In this document: positions 1-5,700 of the stretch, in pieces | Layout of the letters: each line of letters opens with the position of its first letter | Position numbering within the stretch: position 1 is the stretch's first letter | Assembly: GCA_020848855.1 (NCBI GenBank) | Contig: JADLHH010000005.1 | Span: 1 to 6,711, forward strand | Direction: 5' to 3' | Length of the DNA: 6,711 nt | Origin: Anaerolineae bacterium | Lineage (GTDB): Bacteria > Chloroflexota > Anaerolineae > Aggregatilineales > Phototrophicaceae | The notes under the pieces: model-generated | The model's database searches: none | Told to the model about the DNA's origin: nothing | What the model saw: the letters and a program-made list of their open reading frames with translations, nothing else | Position numbers and translations under genes: made by a program

Positions 1-692
1 CCGCCTTCGAAGTAGAACGTCGTCTCGTGCGGGAACGGCTGCATACGCTCGTCAATGAGCGTGATCGTCACCTTGCGGGTGACAAATGCCATTTCGCGGA
101 AGCGCTGCGCCAGCGTGCTGAAGCTGAACTCGTTCGGCTCCAGCACCGTGAAGTCGGGCTTGAAGGACACGGTCGTCCCGGTCGATTCGCCGGGCTGCAT
201 AGCGCGGATCGCCTTGACCGGCTCCAGCGGCTTGCCGGCGCGGTACATCTGCTGCCACACCTTGCCATCGCGGTAGACGGTCGCCGTCAGTTCTTCCGAA
301 AGCGCGTTCACTGCTGAGACGCCAACGCCGTGCAAGCCGCCGCTGACCTTGTACGCGCCGCTGTTGAACTTGCCGCCGGTGCCGATTTCGGTCATGACCA
401 TCTGCAGGGTCGAGACGCCTTCTTCCTTGTGGATGCCGACCGGGATACCCACGCCGTTATCCGCCACCGACACGAAATTATGGTCGTGGATGGTGACAAT
501 AATGTGGTCGCAACGCCCTGCCAGCGCTTCGTCAATCGAATTGTCGACAACTTCGTAGATCAGGTGATGAAGCGCGCGGACGTCGGTTCCGCCCACGTAC
601 ATGCCGGGGCGCAGCCGGACATGATCCATCGGCTTCAGCTTGACGATATTCTCTTCGGTATAAGCTGCGGGAATAGCGACTTTGTCCGCCAT
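1..692 (-). CDS. gyrB: DNA gyrase subunit B, N-terminal part (cut by window edge)
   Basis: This is the ATPase subunit of a type IIA topoisomerase, which powers strand passage and, as gyrase with GyrA, introduces negative supercoils. The window holds the first 230 codons; the rest lies off the left edge (full GyrB is usually 630-800 residues). The GHKL ATPase fold is clear: EVVDNSIDEA with the catalytic Glu at about residue 47, DNGVGIP at 78-84, and the glycine-rich lid YKVSGGLHGVG at 114-124. The ATG at 692-690 is preceded by GAGGAG with a 4-nt gap; an in-frame ATG 12 nt upstream overlaps that ribosome site and is unlikely. The lid region reads MTEIGTGGKF where GyrB usually has LHAGGKF, so ParE cannot be excluded from this fragment. 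A strong promoter lies at 847-875. Confidence 0.9.
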   Translation of the reverse strand, partial: MADKVAIPAAYTEENIVKLKPMDHVRLRPGMYVGGTDVRALHHLIYEVVDNSIDEALAGRCDHIIVTIHDHNFVSVADNGVGIPVGIHKEEGVSTLQMVMTEIGTGGKFNSGAYKVSGGLHGVGVSAVNALSEELTATVYRDGKVWQQMYRAGKPLEPVKAIRAMQPGESTGTTVSFKPDFTVLEPNEFSFSTLAQRFREMAFVTRKVTITLIDERMQPFPHETTFYFEG

Positions 693-696
693 CTGA

Positions 697-702
697 CTCC
701 TC
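697..702 (-). promoter_or_regulatory. Ribosome binding site of gyrB
   Basis: GAGGAG on the minus strand ends 4 nt before the ATG at 692. It decides between this start and the in-frame ATG at 704, whose codons would contain the site itself. Confidence 0.7.
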
Positions 703-777
703 ATGCCTGCACAGCAAGCCTATGTGTTGCCCAAAAGCCGAACACACATACCCATCCCAACCCGCCAGCAGCGGCTG

Positions 778-791
778 AACAGCGTGCTGTT
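778..791. repeat. Inverted repeat in the gyrB leader, possible operator
   Basis: AACAGC and GCTGTT form a perfect 6-bp inverted repeat separated by only 2 bp. A 2-nt loop is too tight for a good RNA hairpin, so if it is functional it is more likely a protein-binding site in DNA. It lies inside the predicted gyrB leader, about 50 bp downstream of the expected transcription start. No known operator consensus was recognised; chance occurrence is possible. Confidence 0.3.
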
Positions 792-846
792 TCTCGTGGT
801 TTGGTAGGGAAACTATACGGTGTGTTCTACCCAGATCACTGGATTA

Positions 847-875
847 ATTATACCGCAGAGCGGGGAATTTTACAA
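847..875 (-). promoter_or_regulatory. Predicted sigma-70-type promoter of gyrB
   Basis: On the minus strand the -35 element TTGTAA (875-870) and the -10 element TATAAT (852-847, a perfect consensus) are separated by exactly 17 bp. Transcription would start near 840, giving a leader of about 148 nt before the gyrB ATG. The site is divergent from the tRNA promoter, with 37 bp between the two -35 boxes. Confidence 0.75.
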
Positions 876-912
876 TGTGACGAAAAACGGATGTTCTATG
901 CCTCGCCGCCGC

Positions 913-941
913 TTGACAGTTATTACGCGCAGCTTTACAAT
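913..941 (+). promoter_or_regulatory. Predicted strong promoter of tRNA-Arg
   Basis: TTGACA (913-918, perfect consensus) is followed after 17 bp by TACAAT (936-941). The predicted start, near 948, lies about 6 nt before the mature tRNA 5' end at 954, as expected for a singly transcribed tRNA with a short leader. Confidence 0.8.
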
Positions 942-953
942 GCGTTAGGAAAT

Positions 954-1027
954 GCCCCTGTAGCTCACCCGGATAGAGCGCGCGCCTTCTAAGCGTGAGG
1001 CAACAGGTTCGAGTCCTGTCAGGGGCA
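954..1027 (+). tRNA. tRNA-Arg (anticodon UCU)
   Basis: All four arms fold without mismatch. The 7-bp acceptor stem pairs GCCCCTG (954-960) with CAGGGGC (1020-1026). The D stem pairs GCTC (963-966) with GAGC (976-979). The anticodon stem (981-985 with 993-997, one G-U pair) closes the loop CTTCTAA with anticodon TCT at 988-990. The variable loop is 5 nt, and the T stem (1003-1007 with 1015-1019) closes TTCGAGT. The discriminator base is A1027. The 3' CCA is not encoded (the next bases are AAC), so it must be added enzymatically. The tRNA reads AGA and possibly AGG codons. It stands alone with its own promoter and terminator. Confidence 0.96.
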
Positions 1028-1030
1028 AAC

Positions 1031-1057
1031 AAAACGCCTGCTTCGCGCAGGCGTTTT
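1031..1057. terminator. Bidirectional intrinsic terminator between tRNA-Arg and the BTAD regulator
   Basis: CGCCTGC (1035-1041) and GCAGGCG (1047-1053) form a perfect 7-bp GC-rich stem with a 5-nt loop, extended by AAAA on the left and TTTT on the right. Read on the plus strand it ends the tRNA transcript with TTTTCT. Read on the minus strand the flanking A's become a T-run, so it can also end the regulator transcript, whose stop codon lies 18 bp away. Confidence 0.85.
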
Positions 1058-1075
1058 CTGATCCGGGCGTAGTGG

Positions 1076-2338
1076 TTACGCCATGATTTCTTCGTAGACG
1101 GCGCGCGTCTCCGGCTCGATATTGTTGCTGAGTTCCTGCTGCATCTTCTGGTAATGGGCAGCGGCTTCGCTGCGCCGACCGAGGCTGGTGAACAGCCGCA
1201 TTACTTCACGGTGAATATCCTCGCGCTTCGGGTTTTCGTTGACGGCGCGCAGGTAGAGGGCGAGCGCGTGCTCCGGGCGGTTTTCGGAGAGGCGGAACTG
1301 CGCCATCTGCGCCAGCGCTTCCAGAAAGCCCGTCTGAAAATCGGCGCGGCGGTCGAGAATCCAGCGGTCGTTGTGCCCCTGCAGGAATGGGCCCCGGTAC
1401 AGGTCGATGCTCTTCTGCCATGAAGCGATGCGGTCGGGGTTGTGCGGGTTGCGTCCGTCCATCAACTGGCTGGCGAAATGCATCACGTCGTAGTCGATAT
1501 CGAGTTCGGGGTTGATGCGATAGTAGCCGTCGAGGTGAACCAGCACGTCCATATCGAGCGCCTTGTGCAGCCGCCGCTTGGTGACGTGGAACACGTTCAC
1601 CGCCTGATCGGTGTCCAGTTCGGGCCAGAACGCCTGGCAAATTTCCGAGCGGGTGATCACCGGGCGGTCGAGCGCGAAGAAGAACAGGAGGCGGGGCAGG
1701 TGTCCTTCCCATGTATCGATCGGCTTGTCATTCATCAGCACGAAGCCGGGTCCCAACGCATACACTTCGAGCGTCTGGCTGCCGTGCCCCCGAATATCGT
1801 AGAAATCGCGCCGGATGATCTGGTCGTCTTCGAGCAGCACGGCGCGCCCCTCGGCGATGAGTGAAACCCAGGGCAGGCGGGGCAGCGTGCGGCTGTTGAT
1901 CACCAGCCGGCAGTTTTTTGGCAGGCAGGCGGCGAGGCGCTCGATAAACCACTGAATATCATCGGCGGTGTCGCTGCGGTCGTATTCATCCAGAATCAGG
2001 ATATAGTCATCGTGGCTCAGTTCGGCGAGGTCGCGGATGAAGGCGGCGAGCAGCGTCTCCAGGTTTTCGAACGCCTCCGGCTCCAGCATATTGATGTGCC
2101 GACCGAACATCGGGTTCTGGTTGGCGAGGTCATGGGTGATGCCGGTCAGGAGCGACGGTACACTAATATCATCGGGACCGAGGGCATAGTAAAAAACGTT
2201 GTATTCGGGCGAGTTAATCAGGCGGGCAACCAGCACGGAACGGTAGCGACTATTGGGATGGAGGAGGACTGTCCGAGAATTCTCAATACTTGCCTGGAAG
2301 GTATCGTAGATGTGCTCTATGATTCCATTGAGGTTCAT
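1076..2338 (-). CDS. BTAD-domain transcriptional regulator with a degenerate MalT/STAND-like N-terminal module
   Basis: This 420-residue protein is a predicted cytoplasmic transcription regulator. Residues about 1-170 resemble the start of a MalT/LuxR-type STAND NTPase: YYALGPDD at 50-57, a Walker B strand ILILDEYD at 113-120, and the typical SRTLPRLP segment at 139-146. The Walker A position (about 27-34, HPNSRYRS) lacks the GxGK[ST] signature, so ATP binding is doubtful. Residues about 180-275 look like an OmpR/SARP-type winged helix (ICQAFWPELDTDQAVNVFHVTKRRL), and about 276-420 is a TPR-like BTAD domain (YRGPFLQ at 304-310, then LYLRAVNENPKREDIHREVM). The normal SARP order (winged helix, then BTAD) is kept but placed after the NTPase remnant. 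The ATG start has GGAG 11 nt upstream, a somewhat long gap, and an in-frame stop lies just above. It is divergent from the membrane protein gene, a possible target. The ligand and targets are unknown. Confidence 0.85.
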   Translation of the reverse strand: MNLNGIIEHIYDTFQASIENSRTVLLHPNSRYRSVLVARLINSPEYNVFYYALGPDDISVPSLLTGITHDLANQNPMFGRHINMLEPEAFENLETLLAAFIRDLAELSHDDYILILDEYDRSDTADDIQWFIERLAACLPKNCRLVINSRTLPRLPWVSLIAEGRAVLLEDDQIIRRDFYDIRGHGSQTLEVYALGPGFVLMNDKPIDTWEGHLPRLLFFFALDRPVITRSEICQAFWPELDTDQAVNVFHVTKRRLHKALDMDVLVHLDGYYRINPELDIDYDVMHFASQLMDGRNPHNPDRIASWQKSIDLYRGPFLQGHNDRWILDRRADFQTGFLEALAQMAQFRLSENRPEHALALYLRAVNENPKREDIHREVMRLFTSLGRRSEAAAHYQKMQQELSNNIEPETRAVYEEIMA

Positions 2339-2377
2339 GTCTGCGGAAGCTCCAATTCAGTAAGGGTTATTGTAGGT

Positions 2378-2386
2378 ATTTTATCA
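2378..2386 (-). promoter_or_regulatory. Candidate extended -10 promoter element of the BTAD regulator
   Basis: On the minus strand TGA-TAAAAT gives an extended -10 (TGnTAAAAT) about 40 bp before the ATG, in the only AT-rich stretch of the region. The hexamer at the -35 distance (AGCATT) is poor, so this is tentative. Confidence 0.35.
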
Positions 2387-2403
2387 CAGCAACTAAACAA
2401 AAT

Positions 2404-2468
2404 GCTAATTCGTCAGTACTTGTTCATTAGCGAGACCTGTAAACGCGCACTTTCCGGTCCTGTTACAG
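2404..2468. repeat. Two short inverted repeats in the divergent intergenic region
   Basis: GCTAAT (2404-2409) is matched by ATTAGC (2426-2431), and CTGTAA (2437-2442) by TTACAG (2463-2468). Both are perfect 6-bp arms with gaps of 16 and 20 bp. They lie between the divergent regulator and membrane protein genes, where an operator would be expected. Short arms of this kind also arise by chance. No clear promoter for the plus-strand gene was found here. Confidence 0.25.
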
Positions 2469-2483
2469 CGAGGCGTGCAGCCA

Positions 2484-3056
2484 ATGCCAAAGTCGAAAGC
2501 TGAAGTGAAGCCGGGGCGGACGCTGGGGATTTCGCTGGCGATCCTTGCCAGCGTTATGCTGTTCACCATCTTCCCGTTCCTGCAGCTTGCCATGCTGCTG
2601 ATCATCAACAACCGCCTACAGTTTGTCGATCTGCCGGTTCCCGGTCAGGAAGATACCGTTACGCCGATTGCCGTCGGCGGCGACATCACCGGGATAGCCG
2701 GGGCGGGGCTGGTGATACAGGCGGCGGTCGGCGCGGCGTATCTGGTGATCGCGTTTCTGGCATGGCGCGGGCGTCCCTCGTGGATACGCTTCGCCATGAT
2801 CGCGACGGTGGTCGTCATGACCGCGCTGACGGTCGTCCTGAGCCTGACTCCGTTGTTTGGAGAGCAGCAGCTCAGCCAGGGAATCGATTCGGGCGAAGCG
2901 CTGCGCCGAGTGCTGCTCTCCGGTCAGCTTGTGCTCAGCGTTCTGGTGGCATTGTACGTCGTGTGGTACATGAACCGCGGTCCCGCACGGGCGTATTTCC
3001 GAGGCTACTACCTCGCCGACCCGAACGAGACCGCGACGATTTCCGGCGGGCGCTGA
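2484..3056 (+). CDS. Four-helix integral membrane protein of unknown function
   Basis: I do not recognise a characterised family. The 190-residue product has a basic N-terminus (PKSKAEVKPGR) and four predicted membrane helices at about 14-41, 65-84, 95-116 and 137-153. A polar loop (about 43-62) lies between helices 1 and 2, and a second (GEQQLSQGIDSGEALRR, about 116-132) between helices 3 and 4. The tail MNRGPARAYFRGYYL is aromatic and basic and may be a conserved family mark. I chose the ATG at 2484 because GAGG at 2470-2473 lies 10 nt before it; a GTG at 2475, in frame and three codons longer, would sit almost on top of that site. The gene is divergent from the BTAD regulator and converges on the acyl-CoA ligase with a 7-bp gap. 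Codon use looks coding and like the neighbours. Confidence 0.75.
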   Translation: MPKSKAEVKPGRTLGISLAILASVMLFTIFPFLQLAMLLIINNRLQFVDLPVPGQEDTVTPIAVGGDITGIAGAGLVIQAAVGAAYLVIAFLAWRGRPSWIRFAMIATVVVMTALTVVLSLTPLFGEQQLSQGIDSGEALRRVLLSGQLVLSVLVALYVVWYMNRGPARAYFRGYYLADPNETATISGGR

Positions 3057-3063
3057 AAAACGG

Positions 3064-4827
3064 CTAGGATTTCTCGCGGTCTGCCATTTCCATCTGCACG
3101 AGTTCTCGCCGCAGCGTCTTGCCGACGTTGGTTTTGGGCAGAGCTTCGACGAACGCATAGCGAGACGGCACTTCAAAGCGCGCCAGCCGAGTGGATGCGA
3201 ACTCGATCAGTTCCTCGCTCGTGACCGACTGCCCCGGACGCAGGACGATCCACGCCTTGAGCGCTTCCTGCCCGACTTTGTCCGAGTCGGGGTGTGGGAT
3301 CGCCGCGACGCCGGCTTCCAGCACGGCGGGGTGATCCGCCAGCACTTTCTCGACGGCGTTCGGGTACACGTTGAAGCCGCCGATCAGCGCCATGTCCTTC
3401 TTGCGGTCGACAATATAGAAGTAGCCGTCTTCGTCCATGCGGGCGATATCGCCGGTATACAGCCACGTCTTGCCATTCTGATCCTTCCGCAGCGCGTTGG
3501 ACGTTTCGGTGGGCATTCCGTGATACCCGATCATCAACTGCGGACCTGCCATCGCCAGCTCGCCGATTTCGCCGACGGGAACCTCGGTCTCGCCGTCGTC
3601 CAGGCTGACGATCTTCATATCCATATCGGGGAAGGGCAGCCCGATTGAGCCGGTACGGTTCTCGCCGGCGACCGGGTTGGCGTGGGAAGCGGTCGGCGCT
3701 TCGCTCATGCCGAAGCCTTCGAGCAGCTTGCCGCCGCTCAGCCGCTCGAATTCGCGCTTGGTAGCGGGCGGCAGCGGCGCCGAGCCGCTCAGGCACAGCC
3801 GGATCGTGCTCAGGCTGATCTTGCCGGACGTGATGCTCGGATTGTTATTGACGGCGTTGTACAGCGCCGGCACGCCCATAAAGATAGTCGGCGTGTATTT
3901 GCCGATGATGTCGAGCAGGTCGGGAATATCACGCGCGTTTGGGACGAGGACGATACGTGCGCCGAGCGCCATCGCAAAGCCGACCACCGTGATCAGCCCA
4001 TAGACGTGATAGAACGGGATCGCACCGAGGAAAATCTGATCGCTGCCGTCGCCGCCCCCGGCGATCAGCCAGGCGCGACACTGGAGCGTGTTGGCGACCA
4101 GCGCGTTATGTGTGGACATCGCGGCTTTGGGGATGCCGGTTGTACCGCCGGTGTACTGGAAGATCGCCAGATCGTCGCCACTCACTTCGACGCTGGATTT
4201 TTTGCCCGTGTATTTCATCAGCAAATCCTGAAGCCAGTAGTCGCCGGACGGGAGCGATTCGACAAAGTGACCGTCTTTTTTCTCGCGCGCCAGCGTGAAC
4301 AGCACGCGGGCGAGGGGCGGCAGATATTCCTTGACGCTGGTCGCGATGACCGTCTCGACCTGTGATCCAGCCGCCTGCGCCTGCTTGACTGTTTTGTAGA
4401 ACAGGGTCATCGTAACGACGATCTTGGCATTGCTGTCGTTGAACTGCTCGCGCATCTTTTCAGCGGGGTAGGTGGGGTTGGTCGCGGCGACGACTCCGCC
4501 CGCCTTGAGGATGCCGAAGTACACGATGATGAAGGCGGCGATGTTCGGCATGACGATGGCGACCCGGTCGCCCTTCTTCAGTCCAAGATCGATCAGTGCG
4601 GCGGCGAACGCGTCGCTGCTCTGATCCACCTGCGCGTAGGTGAGTTCGCTGCCGACCCGTCCCAGTACGGGCAGGTGCGCGCTCGTCACCAGCGCGACAT
4701 TGTTGGGAACCTTCCTGGCGCTGTCGGTGAGAAGTTGAAACAGGGGGATGCGCGGGTAAGGCTCCAGGCTGGGGGGGACACTGGGGTCGTATCGCTTGAC
4801 CCAGGGACGATCTGCATAAGTGACCAT
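3064..4827 (-). CDS. Long-chain fatty acid--CoA ligase (AMP-forming, FadD-like)
   Basis: The enzyme activates fatty acids with ATP through an acyl-adenylate to acyl-CoA, for degradation or lipid synthesis. The 587-residue length fits a complete FadD-type member of the ANL superfamily. Motifs appear in order: phosphate-binding YTGGTTGIPKAA (225-236), aromatic-gate region PFYHVYG (271-277), GFGMSEAPT (371-379), YTGD (457-460), VDRKKDM (473-479), GGFNVYP (483-489) and the C-terminal lysine loop NVGKTLRREL with K570 as the expected adenylation lysine. All key residues are present. There is no signal peptide or membrane segment. The ATG at 4827 has GGGAG 7 nt upstream. It follows the thioesterase in the same direction after 145 bp and has its own candidate promoter. 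Chain-length preference cannot be read from the sequence; a related aryl- or medium-chain substrate is possible. Confidence 0.93.
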   Translation of the reverse strand: MVTYADRPWVKRYDPSVPPSLEPYPRIPLFQLLTDSARKVPNNVALVTSAHLPVLGRVGSELTYAQVDQSSDAFAAALIDLGLKKGDRVAIVMPNIAAFIIVYFGILKAGGVVAATNPTYPAEKMREQFNDSNAKIVVTMTLFYKTVKQAQAAGSQVETVIATSVKEYLPPLARVLFTLAREKKDGHFVESLPSGDYWLQDLLMKYTGKKSSVEVSGDDLAIFQYTGGTTGIPKAAMSTHNALVANTLQCRAWLIAGGGDGSDQIFLGAIPFYHVYGLITVVGFAMALGARIVLVPNARDIPDLLDIIGKYTPTIFMGVPALYNAVNNNPSITSGKISLSTIRLCLSGSAPLPPATKREFERLSGGKLLEGFGMSEAPTASHANPVAGENRTGSIGLPFPDMDMKIVSLDDGETEVPVGEIGELAMAGPQLMIGYHGMPTETSNALRKDQNGKTWLYTGDIARMDEDGYFYIVDRKKDMALIGGFNVYPNAVEKVLADHPAVLEAGVAAIPHPDSDKVGQEALKAWIVLRPGQSVTSEELIEFASTRLARFEVPSRYAFVEALPKTNVGKTLRRELVQMEMADREKS

Positions 4828-4834
4828 AAACCGT

Positions 4835-4839
4835 CTCCC
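4835..4839 (-). promoter_or_regulatory. Ribosome binding site of the acyl-CoA ligase
   Basis: GGGAG on the minus strand lies 7 nt before the ATG at 4827, supporting that start. Confidence 0.65.
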
Positions 4840-4872
4840 AAGAAGTTATCTATTTGTGCAACGTAGATCACG

Positions 4873-4878
4873 ATTATA
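4873..4878 (-). promoter_or_regulatory. Candidate -10 element of the acyl-CoA ligase promoter
   Basis: A perfect TATAAT on the minus strand would give a leader of roughly 40 nt. The hexamer 17 bp upstream (GGCGTT) is a weak -35. A nearby TTGCAC is only 7 bp away, too close to pair with it. The gene may also receive read-through from the his operon, since no terminator is visible between 4828 and 4972. Confidence 0.4.
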
Positions 4879-4972
4879 TGCGGTCGTGCAACCGAACGCC
4901 ATGAAACCGAGAAGGGGCACGGTCAAGCGCGATGAGAGTCTCCGCGCGGCATGAATCTCTGCTGAGATGTGG

Positions 4973-5395
4973 TTAGGCTTCGGTGGGCTGCGTTTCGCCC
5001 CAGACGCGCCATTCTGGCGGGATAGTCGTGACGCGCCCATCGTGGGTGATGCAGATGTGTTTGCTGAACCCCGTGACGTGGATTTCGCGGCTGTCGGCGT
5101 CGACGATTTCGTAGCCGAAGGTCAGGCTGCGGCTTTTCATTTCCTCGATCCAGCAGCGCACGGTCAGCCGCTGCCCGTAGACTGCCGGCTTGACGAAGCG
5201 CGCGTTGACTTCAGCGACGGTCAGATAGCGCCCACTGCGCTCGAAACTGGCGTAGTCGCTGCCGCGCTGGCGGGCGTAGTTGCTGCGCCCTTCCTCGAAG
5301 TAGATGATGTAGCTGGCGTGATGGACGATGCCCATCGCATCGGTTTCGGCATAGCGTACGTGGAATGTGGTTTCCTTGACCACGCGGTCGGTCAC
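4973..5395 (-). CDS. Acyl-CoA thioesterase, 4HBT/YbgC-type hotdog fold
   Basis: A predicted cytoplasmic enzyme that hydrolyses acyl-CoA thioesters to the free acid and CoA. The 140-residue length is typical of the single-hotdog YbgC / 4-hydroxybenzoyl-CoA thioesterase family. The diagnostic motif is at residues 14-37: RYAETDAMGIVHH with the expected catalytic Asp at 19, followed by SYIIYFEEGR. RFVKPAVYGQRLTVRCWI in the middle of the protein is the usual central strand region. It starts at GTG (5395-5393), overlapping the hisE stop by 4 nt (GTGA), with AAAGGA 9 nt upstream; the next ATG (codon 21) would remove the catalytic Asp. The overlap implies translational coupling to hisE. The substrate is not readable from the sequence; the downstream acyl-CoA ligase hints at acyl-CoA turnover. 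Confidence 0.9.
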   Translation of the reverse strand: MTDRVVKETTFHVRYAETDAMGIVHHASYIIYFEEGRSNYARQRGSDYASFERSGRYLTVAEVNARFVKPAVYGQRLTVRCWIEEMKSRSLTFGYEIVDADSREIHVTGFSKHICITHDGRVTTIPPEWRVWGETQPTEA

Positions 5396-5700
5396 GCGGG
5401 GTTATCCTTTCGGATGGAATGACGGCGCTGCAGTTCGGCGTAAACATCGTCGAGCGCGATACCCTTCGCTGCCATGAGTACAAGCACGTGATAGAACAGA
5501 TCGCTCAGCTCGTTGACCTGCCGGTCGCGTTCCTGGCTGAGCGCAGCCACTATTACCTCGGTCGCTTCTTCGCCGACTTTCTGGGCGATGCGGCTGATGC
5601 CGGCGTCGAACAATTCGTTGGTATAGCTGCCCGGCTTCGGGTTTTGCTGGCGGTCGCGGATGATCGCCTGAAGTTCGGTGAGCATGTCGGTATCAGCCAA
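5392..5700 (-). CDS. hisE: Phosphoribosyl-ATP pyrophosphatase
   Basis: Hydrolyses phosphoribosyl-ATP to phosphoribosyl-AMP and pyrophosphate, the second step of histidine synthesis. The 102-residue all-helical protein carries the HisE/MazG-like signature: [13 protein letters not shown] (22-34), [13 protein letters not shown] with metal-binding Glu 44, 45 and 48, and [13 protein letters not shown] with Glu 64 and Asp 67. The start chosen is TTG at 5700-5698 because GAGGA lies 8 nt upstream; the alternative ATG at 5685 has no ribosome site at a useful distance and would only remove five residues. The TTG start overlaps the end of hisI by 8 nt. It is a stand-alone HisE, not the fused HisIE found in many bacteria. 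Confidence 0.93.
   Translation of the reverse strand: MADTDMLTELQAIIRDRQQNPKPGSYTNELFDAGISRIAQKVGEEATEVIVAALSQERDRQVNELSDLFYHVLVLMAAKGIALDDVYAELQRRHSIRKDNPA

Noticed and set aside
330..992. Plus-strand open frame of 220 codons
   Set aside because: It runs antisense to the clear gyrB frame, then through both promoters and most of the tRNA; its product resembles nothing known.
954..1027. tRNA-Arg as a phage or island attachment site
   Set aside because: No repeat of the tRNA 3' end and no integrase or mobile gene was seen in the window.
1206..1712. Minus-strand 168-codon frame inside the BTAD regulator
   Set aside because: An Arg/Pro/Ala-rich out-of-frame translation typical of GC-rich DNA, while the other frame has intact domains.
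2378..2394. CRP-like half site (TGTGA) near the regulator promoter
   Set aside because: The opposite half (TCACA at the right spacing) is missing, so a CRP site is not supported.
3682..4365. Plus-strand open frame of 227 codons opposite the acyl-CoA ligase
   Set aside because: It is the complementary shadow of a GC-rich gene with every expected ligase motif; no ribosome site or family features.
4900..4972. Possible terminator after the thioesterase
   Set aside because: Only short 4-bp complementary arms are present and there is no T-run on the minus strand.
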